From contig CAJCIJ010000142.1 in the NCBI GenBank assembly GCA_903970315.1, positions 1 to 12,007 of the forward strand: a DNA stretch of 12,007 nt. Direction: 5' to 3'. Both the position numbers and the translations under genes were made by a program. This document shows, piece after piece, positions 6,196 through 12,007 of the stretch. This DNA comes from Actinomycetota bacterium (GTDB lineage: Bacteria > Actinomycetota > Thermoleophilia > Solirubrobacterales > Solirubrobacteraceae). Each line of letters starts with the position of its first letter. Positions within the stretch are counted from its first letter, which is position 1. A model generated the notes under the pieces. It saw only the letters and a list, made by a program, of their open reading frames with translations. It was not told the origin of the DNA and made no database searches.

Positions 6196-7760
6196 GCGCG
6201 GTCGGCCCTTCAAACGGTCACGGCGTAGCGCCGGAGCGCTCGCGCGGGCTGCGCGGTTGGCTGCGTCGCCGCGACGAGGTCCCCGCGGCCGAGCTGCTGC
6301 GCGCGCGCCGGCCCCTGCGCACGGGCGTCCTGATGCTGATCGTCGTGGCCATCGCCGTCTACATCGGCTTCACCAAGAGGATCCCATTCGTCGGCCACGG
6401 CTACCGCCTGAACGCTGTCTTCCCGACGGTCCTGGACATCGCGCCGGGCTCGCCCGTGCGCACCGCCGGCGTGACCGTTGGCGAAGTGAAATCGATCTCC
6501 CGACACGGCGACTCCGGCGAGATAGCGATGGAAATCACGTCGGCGGGACTGCCAATCCACGAAGACGCCACCGTCAAGATCCGGCCGCGCCTGTTTCTTG
6601 AAGGCAACTGGTTCGTCGAACTTCAGCCGGGCAGCCCGTTGGCCCCGAAGGTCTCCTCCGGATACACCATCCCGATCACCCAGGCGTCCGATCCCGTGCA
6701 GCTTGACCAGGTGCTCGACGCGCTCAACGGCCCCACACGGGCCAACCTGCAGGAACTGCTCTCCCAGCTTGGGCGTGCCTACTCACAGCCGCCCACCGCC
6801 GCCGAAGAGTCCGAAGAGCCCACCGAAGTTCGCGGGCTGACCGGCGCGCAGGCGATCAACCGGGCGGCACGGATAGCGCCGAAGGCCCTGCGCGGCGCAG
6901 CGATCGTCAACCAGGCGCTTGGCGGCACCCATGAACGCGACCTGTCCACGCTGGTGGCCGCCATCGACAAGGTGACCGGGGCGCTGAACGTCCACTCCAC
7001 GCAGCTGGGCGAACTGATCGACCACTTCGACGCCTTCCTGGGAGAGTTCGCATCCCAGTCGCAGAACCTCAGCGCCACCGTGGCGCGTCTGCCGGGGGCG
7101 CTTGACAGCGCCACGAGTGCCTTCGTGGCCCTGCACGGGGCGCTCGCGCCGCTGCGCTCGTTCTCGGAAGCGATCCTGCCCGGCGTCAAGGAGACGCCGG
7201 CGACCGTCACGGCGCTGTTGCCCTGGATCGCGCAGGTCAAAGCGTCGCTGGGCAGCCAGGAACTTGGCGGCGTGGCGGCTAACCTGCGCGCAAGCGCTCA
7301 GCCGATCGCCCAGCTGACTGCGTCTGCGACCCCGTTCTTTGCCCAGAACGACCTGCTCAGCCAGTGCCTCACCGACGTGCTCATCCCCGCGGGCAACACG
7401 CAGCTGCAGGACGGCGCCAACACCTCGGGGCAGAGCGTGTTCCGGGAATTCTGGTACTCGCTGGTTGGCTCGGCAAGCGTTTCGCAGAGCTTCACCGGCA
7501 ACGGCGTCAACGGCTTTCGCAGCCTCGTCAGCGGCGGCGGGCCACTGATCGCATCAGGGGAAGCCTCGCTGGTCGGGCAGAAGTCCAGGTCCACCGGCGG
7601 AGACCTGGTGGCGCGCACCCCGTTGGCGCCCCTTGGCACCAGCCCCCGGTTCCCGCGTACCGAGCCGCCCTACCGCCCGCTGGTGTCGTGCTACAAGCAG
7701 TCGCTGCCCGCGTTCAACGGGCCGCTTGCCTCAGGGCCGGCCGACGGGAGCAGTAAATGA
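6192..7760 (+). CDS. MCE family protein 4 of 6, basic N-terminal extension
   Basis: 522 residues from ATG 6192, which overlaps the upstream stop in an ATGA junction, the typical sign of translational coupling. The cytosolic N-terminus is long (about 43 residues) and arginine-rich (R16-R27 and R37-R43). The transmembrane helix is about 44-60, followed by KRIPFVGHGY, much like the NGLPFVPTY linker of subunit 3. The MCE domain spans about 71-150 with G-S-P-V-R-T-A-G-V-T-V-G at 86-97. The motif LDQVLDALNGPTR ends at R183. An acidic/proline insertion follows (QPPTAAEESEEPTE, about 199-212), making the distance to the conserved proline (P301) 118 instead of 99 residues. Two cysteines, C392 and C500, lie in the C-terminal part. 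The tail after about 460 is Gly/Ser/Pro-rich and probably not helical. The function is inferred from the family: lipid transport across the envelope. Confidence 0.88.
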   Translation: MSAVGPSNGHGVAPERSRGLRGWLRRRDEVPAAELLRARRPLRTGVLMLIVVAIAVYIGFTKRIPFVGHGYRLNAVFPTVLDIAPGSPVRTAGVTVGEVKSISRHGDSGEIAMEITSAGLPIHEDATVKIRPRLFLEGNWFVELQPGSPLAPKVSSGYTIPITQASDPVQLDQVLDALNGPTRANLQELLSQLGRAYSQPPTAAEESEEPTEVRGLTGAQAINRAARIAPKALRGAAIVNQALGGTHERDLSTLVAAIDKVTGALNVHSTQLGELIDHFDAFLGEFASQSQNLSATVARLPGALDSATSAFVALHGALAPLRSFSEAILPGVKETPATVTALLPWIAQVKASLGSQELGGVAANLRASAQPIAQLTASATPFFAQNDLLSQCLTDVLIPAGNTQLQDGANTSGQSVFREFWYSLVGSASVSQSFTGNGVNGFRSLVSGGGPLIASGEASLVGQKSRSTGGDLVARTPLAPLGTSPRFPRTEPPYRPLVSCYKQSLPAFNGPLASGPADGSSK

Positions 7761-9223
7761 GCTCGCCCGCGGGATCGGGGTCACAGAGCGCGCGTGAACG
7801 CCGCGCCCGTCGGGCAGCGGCAAACGCAGCCACCGAATCACAGCACGGGCTGTCGATCCGTGAGCAGCTGGCCCGCTACCGCCGCTCGTTTGCCACGGTC
7901 ATCGCGATGGTCGTGATTGCCGCGCTTGTCGGAGGCTACGTGCTGTCCAACGAGCGCCTGAGCCTTCCCTGCGGGTTCCCCGCGCTGGGCAAGTGCTACT
8001 TCAAGCTCGGCGCCTACTTCCGCACCGCCCAGGCCCTGGAGCCCGGGCAGGGACAGGCGGTGACGATCGCCGGCGCAAAGATCGGCGAAATCGCAAGCGT
8101 GGAACAGACCGGTGGCCGGGCGCTGGTGGAGATGAACCTCCAGACCAAGTACGCCAACGGCAGGATCTACAAGAACGCCACGCTGCTGATGCGCCCCAAG
8201 ACCCAGCTGCAGGACCTCACAGTCGAGCTTGACCCGGGGACGCCGTCCGCCGGGCTGCTGCACAGCGGCACCGTGATCGGGGTTGACCAGACGGCGCCCA
8301 ACATCGACTTCGACCAGTTCCTGGCCTCGCTGGACGCCGAAACACGCACCTACCTGCAGGAGCTGCTCGCCGGCGGCGCCGAAGGGCTCAAGGACAACGG
8401 CACGCGCCTGGCGGCCACCTTCAGGCAGTTCGATCCGTTGGCGCGCAACACCGCCAGGATCACCAGGGAACTGCAGAACTACCACGGCAACATCGCCGGG
8501 GCGATCCACGCCTTCAGCTCGCTCGTGGCGGCGCTCGCGACGGTCGAAAAACAGATCGCCGAACTGGTGGTCTCGTCGAACACCAACTTCCGGGTCTTTG
8601 CCGAAAACGACCGTTCGGTGCAGCGCACGCTGCAGCTGCTGCCTGGGGCGCTCGCAAAGACGCAGGCGGGCCTTGGCAAGCTGGCGACGGCCGCCAACGT
8701 GGTCGGGCCCACGCTGCGAGAGCTTCACCCCTTCGCCGAGTCGCTGGCTGCCGCCGAGAGGGCCGGGCAGACGCTGGCGCGCAAGACCACGCCGATCATC
8801 GCCGATCAGATCCGTCCGTTCGCCCGCGCCGCCAACCCCGCGCTGGCCAAGTTCGCGCCCGGGCTGGCCAACTTCGCCACGGCGCTGCCAGGGCTGACCA
8901 AGAGCTTCACGCGCCTGAACGAACTGCTCAACGAGCTTGCCTTCAACCCCTCGGCCAGCGAACCGGGCTTCCTGTTCTACGGCTCCTGGCTGGTGCACGA
9001 CCTCAACAGCGTCTTTGCCACCGCCGACGCGCACGGGGCCGTCGGCAACACGCTGGTCTACTTCAACTGCGAACTGCTGAAGGCCATCCGCGGCGCCGCC
9101 GAGATCAACGGCCACGCCAACCTGCTGACCGGGCTGTTCAACTTCCCCGGCCAGACCCAGTGTGAAAAGGCCCAGGCCACCGGCGGTGCTGCCACCGCCG
9201 CGCGAGTGGGAGGGGGTGGCTAG
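7757..9223 (+). CDS. MCE family protein 5 of 6, extra cysteine pair before the MCE domain
   Basis: 488 residues from ATG 7757 in an ATGA overlap with the preceding stop. The cytosolic N-terminus (1-43) is strongly basic (RERRARR at 13-19, RYRR at 40-43). A transmembrane helix spans about 44-63. Between it and the MCE domain is a loop holding C72 and C80, which could form a local disulfide. The MCE domain runs about 82-165; its core reads EPGQGQAVTIAGAKIG (95-110), with one residue more than the sister proteins and Ala/Ile replacing the usual Val pair. The motif FDQFLASLDAETR ends at R197, exactly 99 residues before P296. Two more cysteines, C438 and C469, lie near the C-terminus. In mycobacteria the fifth subunit (MceE) is usually a lipoprotein, but no lipobox is visible here. 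The protein ends in a Gly/Ala tail directly against the next start. Confidence 0.88.
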   Translation: MSSPAGSGSQSARERRARRAAANAATESQHGLSIREQLARYRRSFATVIAMVVIAALVGGYVLSNERLSLPCGFPALGKCYFKLGAYFRTAQALEPGQGQAVTIAGAKIGEIASVEQTGGRALVEMNLQTKYANGRIYKNATLLMRPKTQLQDLTVELDPGTPSAGLLHSGTVIGVDQTAPNIDFDQFLASLDAETRTYLQELLAGGAEGLKDNGTRLAATFRQFDPLARNTARITRELQNYHGNIAGAIHAFSSLVAALATVEKQIAELVVSSNTNFRVFAENDRSVQRTLQLLPGALAKTQAGLGKLATAANVVGPTLRELHPFAESLAAAERAGQTLARKTTPIIADQIRPFARAANPALAKFAPGLANFATALPGLTKSFTRLNELLNELAFNPSASEPGFLFYGSWLVHDLNSVFATADAHGAVGNTLVYFNCELLKAIRGAAEINGHANLLTGLFNFPGQTQCEKAQATGGAATAARVGGGG

Positions 9224-10792
9224 GTGCAAAAGCGCGTCCCAACGCTGGGCAACCTGCTGGTGATCGTCGTCTTCATCCTGGCCTGCTTTGGCCTGCTGCT
9301 GTTTCTGTGGGAGTCCTTCGGCGGCTCGGTGCCCCTGAAGCCCAACGGCTACCGCTTCCACGTCGACTTCCCCAACGGCCTGCAGCTGTCCGAACAGGCC
9401 GACGTGCGCATCGCCGGCGTGCAGGTGGGCCGGGTGATCACGGTGCAGTCAAGCGTCGGCAAGGCCGATGCCACGATCGAAATCGCCTCTCGGTATGCGC
9501 CGCTGCGGTCAGACATCCATGCGCGCCTGCGCCAGAAGACAATCCTTGGCGAGACCTACGTGCAGCTGGAGCCCGGCGCAGACTCCGGGCCGCTTCTGGC
9601 CGACGGCGCCACGCTGCCGAGGAGCCAGGTCGAACCGGCGGTGACGCTGGACCAGATCCTCGACACATTCAACCCCGAAACGCGTGCCGCGTTCCGGCTC
9701 TGGCAGCGCTCCTGGGCCAACAGCTTCCGGGGGCGCGGCGAAGACATCAACGCCTTCTTTGGCACGCTGCAACCGTTCGTCGTTGACACCAACCGGCTGG
9801 TGGCGCTTGCCGCCGCCCAGCAGCAGGCCGTAACAGCGGTGTTTCACGAAACCGGCGTTGTCTTCAACGCCCTGGGCGGCCGCGAACGCCAGCTGGAAGG
9901 CCTGATCACAAACGGCGAGCACACCTTCGCCGCCGCCGCGCAGGCCAGCACCGCGTTCGCCAGCGCATTCAGGGCGCTGCCGGCGTTTGAGCGCTCCTCC
10001 TCCCAGGCCCTGCGCGAACTGGACAGCTTCGCTGCCGTTGCCAACCCCTTCTTTGACCAGTTCCGCGCCTCGGAGATCAAGCTCGCCTCCCTGTCGCGCT
10101 CCCTGGTGGGGTTCTCACCACAGTTCAAACGGCTGCTGGTCGGTCTGGGGGCGTGGGCCAAAGCCTCCCAGAAGGGTCTGCCCGCCTTTGAAAGCGTGCT
10201 CGCACAGACGACGCCGCTGCTCTCGGAACTGACGCCCGAGCTTCGTAACTTCAACCCGTTCCTGCGCTACCTGGGCGACTACACCCCCGAGTTGCAGGCG
10301 TTCTTCGCCAACGCCACAGCGGCCACCCAGGCTACGCTGGGCAACAACAACGTGACTGTCGTCGGCTCCTCAAAGCAGCACTACCTGCGCGCCATGCAGG
10401 TGATCACCCCCGAAAGCCTCGCCGTCTACTCACAGCCGGCCGGGACCTACCGCGCAAGCGCCTACCCGCTGCCCGGCGCCTTCCAGCAGCTGGCCAGTGG
10501 CCTGGAAGCCTTTGACACCCGCTCCTGCGCGAACTCCTCGCCGTCGCTTGGCACCGAAAAGACCAATGCCTACGTCTCGGAAACCGTGATCAAGGAGCTT
10601 CGCGGCGAACCCTTCTCGACGACCTTCGAAGTCGAACACAAGCAGACCGAAAAGTCCTTCCCGCCGCTGGTGCCCGTGGTCAACAAGCCCGGCGAACCAA
10701 ACCAGGTGCCCGCGCCTGCGTGCAAGCAGCAGCCGGCGTCCCAACTTGGCTCAAAGCCCGGCCAGTTCCCGCAGGTTACCGCCGAACCGTGA
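9224..10792 (+). CDS. MCE family protein 6 of 6, possible lipoprotein
   Basis: 522 residues from GTG 9224, which abuts the upstream TAG and has a purine-rich GGGAGGGGG stretch about 7 nt before it. The N-terminus is MQKRVPT followed by a hydrophobic segment (8-29) with C21 preceded by F-I-L-A, which satisfies the old PROSITE lipoprotein pattern. However, hydrophobic residues continue past the cysteine, so a plain membrane anchor is equally likely. The MCE domain spans about 43-120; its core is A-D-V-R-I-A-G-V-Q-V-G (59-69), with the usual glycine before it replaced. The motif LDQILDTFNPETR ends at R154, exactly 99 residues before P253. The other cysteines are C435 and C500. The C-terminal 60 residues are Pro/Gln/Lys-rich and probably disordered. 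It is the last MCE gene and overlaps the ATPase gene by GTGA, which ties the two functionally. Confidence 0.88.
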   Translation: MQKRVPTLGNLLVIVVFILACFGLLLFLWESFGGSVPLKPNGYRFHVDFPNGLQLSEQADVRIAGVQVGRVITVQSSVGKADATIEIASRYAPLRSDIHARLRQKTILGETYVQLEPGADSGPLLADGATLPRSQVEPAVTLDQILDTFNPETRAAFRLWQRSWANSFRGRGEDINAFFGTLQPFVVDTNRLVALAAAQQQAVTAVFHETGVVFNALGGRERQLEGLITNGEHTFAAAAQASTAFASAFRALPAFERSSSQALRELDSFAAVANPFFDQFRASEIKLASLSRSLVGFSPQFKRLLVGLGAWAKASQKGLPAFESVLAQTTPLLSELTPELRNFNPFLRYLGDYTPELQAFFANATAATQATLGNNNVTVVGSSKQHYLRAMQVITPESLAVYSQPAGTYRASAYPLPGAFQQLASGLEAFDTRSCANSSPSLGTEKTNAYVSETVIKELRGEPFSTTFEVEHKQTEKSFPPLVPVVNKPGEPNQVPAPACKQQPASQLGSKPGQFPQVTAEP

Positions 10793-10848
10793 GCGACGAG
10801 CCCGTGTCCGACGACCCCATGAGCGACGACGCTCTGACCGGCGACCCC
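10789..10848 (+). repeat. 15-bp tandem repeat (four degenerate units) at the ATPase N-terminus
   Basis: Units: GTGAGCGACGAGCCC (10789), GTGTCCGACGACCCC (10804), ATGAGCGACGACGCT (10819) and a degenerate CTGACCGGCGACCCC (10834). They encode xSD(D/E)(P/A) pentapeptides and stay in frame. The first three units each begin with a codon that can start translation. Confidence 0.7.
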
Positions 10849-11631
10849 GCGGCCGCGGGCGTGGCGATGGACGATCCGTACTGGTCGATCCACTGCGTTG
10901 ACGTACACAAGCGCCTGGGCGGCGTGGCGATTCTCGACGGGGTCACGCTGGACGTCCCCGACGACACGATCACGATCGTGCTGGGGCCGTCGGGCACGGG
11001 CAAGAGCGTGCTCATCAAGCACCTCATCGGCCTGATGTTCCCCGACTCCGGCGACATCCTCATCCACGGCGACTCGGTTCCCCGGCTGCCCCTGCCGCAG
11101 CTTTTGGCGCTGCGGCGGCGCATCGGCGTGCTCTTCCAGGACGGCGCCCTGTTCGGGTCGATGAACATCTACGACAACGTCGCCTTTCCCCTGCGCCAGA
11201 ACACCGAGCGCTCCGAGTCCGAAATCGCCGACGTCGTCAAGCAGCGCCTGGCCGACGTGGGGTTGACCGCCTTTGAAGGGCTCTTCCCGTCCGAACTGTC
11301 CGGGGGGATGCGAAAGCGCGCCGGCTTTGCACGCGCCCTGTGCACCGAGCCCGACATCGTGATCTTCGATGAGCCCGACTCGGGCCTTGACCCGGTGCGC
11401 ACAGCGCTTCTGTGTGAACTGATCCAGGAGATGCACGCCACCTACGGCGGCACCTACATCGTCGTCACCCACGACATCGCCGCCGCCCGGCGAATCGGCG
11501 AATACATCGCAGTGCTGTGGAAGGGGCGCATCGTCCAGTCCGGCGCAGCCGCCGAGATGTTCGCTTCGGAGAACCCCTTCGTGCGGCAGTTTCTGAGCGG
11601 CTCCGCCAGTGGGCCGTTGGGGATGGACTGA
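10789..11631 (+). CDS. ABC transporter ATPase of the MCE system (MlaF/Mkl/MceG-like)
   Basis: 280 residues. It hydrolyses ATP at the inner face of the membrane to drive the MCE lipid transporter. All motifs are present: Walker A GPSGTGKS (66-73), Q-loop Q117 in VLFQDGALFGS, signature LSGGM (170-174), Walker B IVIFDEP (190-196) followed by DSGLDP, and H-loop H228. VLFQDGALFGSMNIYDNVAFPL and the GGMRKRAGFARA region are typical of the MlaF/Mkl group. The chosen start is GTG 10789, giving a 4-nt GTGA overlap like the operon's other junctions. In-frame GTG 10804 and ATG 10819 are real alternatives, because the first 20 codons are a 15-bp repeat that is not part of the fold. The acidic N-terminus (about 1-28) precedes the first strand. 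No permease follows: the next gene points the other way. Mycobacteria usually encode this ATPase away from mce operons, so the linkage here is notable. Confidence 0.93.
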   Translation: MSDEPVSDDPMSDDALTGDPAAAGVAMDDPYWSIHCVDVHKRLGGVAILDGVTLDVPDDTITIVLGPSGTGKSVLIKHLIGLMFPDSGDILIHGDSVPRLPLPQLLALRRRIGVLFQDGALFGSMNIYDNVAFPLRQNTERSESEIADVVKQRLADVGLTAFEGLFPSELSGGMRKRAGFARALCTEPDIVIFDEPDSGLDPVRTALLCELIQEMHATYGGTYIVVTHDIAAARRIGEYIAVLWKGRIVQSGAAAEMFASENPFVRQFLSGSASGPLGMD

Positions 11632-11676
11632 GGCCGGGCGCCACGGCCACGCCGGTTGATCGGAACGTCGGTCTGG

Positions 11677-12007
11677 TCAGGCCGGCAGCTTGGCCGCAAA
11701 CGCGGCCAGCTTGGCGGGATCGCGCAGCGGCGGGCCGTGGCCGACGCACACCAGTGACGGCTCCAGCGCGGCGATCCTGCGGATCGAGGCGCGGTTGGTG
11801 GCGGGGTCGGTCGTAAAGATTCCGGGCGGCTCGTGCAGCCCGGGGATCGCCGTGAAGACGTTCATCGTGTTGATCACGTCGCCGGCGATCAGAACGCCGT
11901 CTGACTGGCGCCAGAAGGCGATGTGGCCGGCGGTGTGGCCGGGGGTCTCCAGGACCGTGAAGCCGGCCACCTCGTCGCCCTCTCGCAGTGCCCGCGCGAC
12001 CGGATGC
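11677..12007 (-). CDS. Metallo-beta-lactamase-fold hydrolase, C-terminal fragment
   Basis: The minus-strand frame is open from the window edge to a TGA at 11677-11679, giving 109 visible C-terminal residues; the N-terminal half lies outside the window. Visible MBL-fold landmarks are EGDEVAGFTVLETPGHTAGH, the strand VLIAGDVI whose aspartate bridges the metals, and VGHGPPL near the C-terminus with the last metal-binding histidine. The first metal site (H-x-H-x-D-H) would be off-window, so catalytic competence cannot be judged. The short LRDPAKLAAFAAKL end is typical of small single-domain members. The substrate is unknown: glyoxalase-II-like thioesters, lactones or others are all possible. The gene converges on the ATPase gene across 45 bp, so it is not part of the mce operon. 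A GTG at 11970 is internal to the fold and is not the start. Confidence 0.85.
   Translation of the reverse strand, partial: HPVARALREGDEVAGFTVLETPGHTAGHIAFWRQSDGVLIAGDVINTMNVFTAIPGLHEPPGIFTTDPATNRASIRRIAALEPSLVCVGHGPPLRDPAKLAAFAAKLPA

Noticed and set aside
7838..9361. 507-residue open frame on the minus strand opposite MCE subunits 5 and 6
   Set aside because: It is antisense to two clear MCE genes, has a skewed Arg/Gly/Val/Gln composition and no domain. Long antisense frames are normal in GC-rich genes.
1820..10792. Possibility that the six MCE genes are recent tandem copies of one gene
   Set aside because: They share the fold and motifs but little sequence identity outside them, and no long DNA repeats are visible. 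They are old, specialised paralogues as in other actinobacterial mce operons.
11632..11648. GGCCG...CGGCC hairpin in the convergent gap after the ATPase gene
   Set aside because: A 5-bp stem with a 7-nt loop and no T-run is expected often in such GC-rich DNA. It may help terminate transcription but cannot be supported.

Overview
The window is a contig end from a high-GC actinobacterium. The GC-rich third codon positions, the actinobacterial layout of six consecutive MCE genes and the style of the secreted protein suggest the Thermoleophilia/Solirubrobacterales side of the phylum. That placement is an inference from gene content, not a phylogeny. The first 46 bases are not genomic: they read as the end of an Illumina P7 index primer (TruSeq/NEBNext index 7) left on the assembled contig.

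Layout: 1-46 sequencing adapter; 47-367 the 3' end of purM (AIR synthase), 5'-truncated by the contig end; 368-619 an intergenic region with a possible terminator and a notable three-arm repeat; 620-1468 a secreted four-cysteine protein of unknown function; 1469-1819 intergenic, with two hairpins behind the secreted gene and two more in the leader of the next operon; 1820-11631 a tightly packed operon of six different MCE proteins followed by an ABC ATPase; 11677-12007 the 3' end of a metallo-beta-lactamase-fold hydrolase on the minus strand, cut by the window edge.

The main unit is the mce operon. Its junctions are a 6-nt gap, a 1-nt overlap, two ATGA overlaps, a TAG|GTG abutment and a GTGA overlap, so the seven genes are almost certainly co-transcribed and translationally coupled. 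Each MCE protein has a short cytosolic N-terminus, one membrane anchor, one MCE domain and a long helical extracytoplasmic part. By analogy with the mycobacterial Mce systems they should form a hetero-hexameric tube that moves lipids across the envelope, powered by the ATPase. The YrbE/MlaE permease that such a transporter needs is not in the window, and the flanking genes rule out an immediate neighbour. It must be encoded elsewhere or be absent.

Patterns worth attention: every MCE subunit carries an even number of extracytoplasmic cysteines, always including a pair near the C-terminus. Five of six share a post-MCE LDx(L/F)-type motif ending in TR, in fixed register with a downstream proline. 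The sixth subunit matches a lipobox pattern. The ATPase begins with a 15-bp tandem repeat in which three units start with a usable start codon. I see no CRISPR array, mobile element, tRNA or rRNA.
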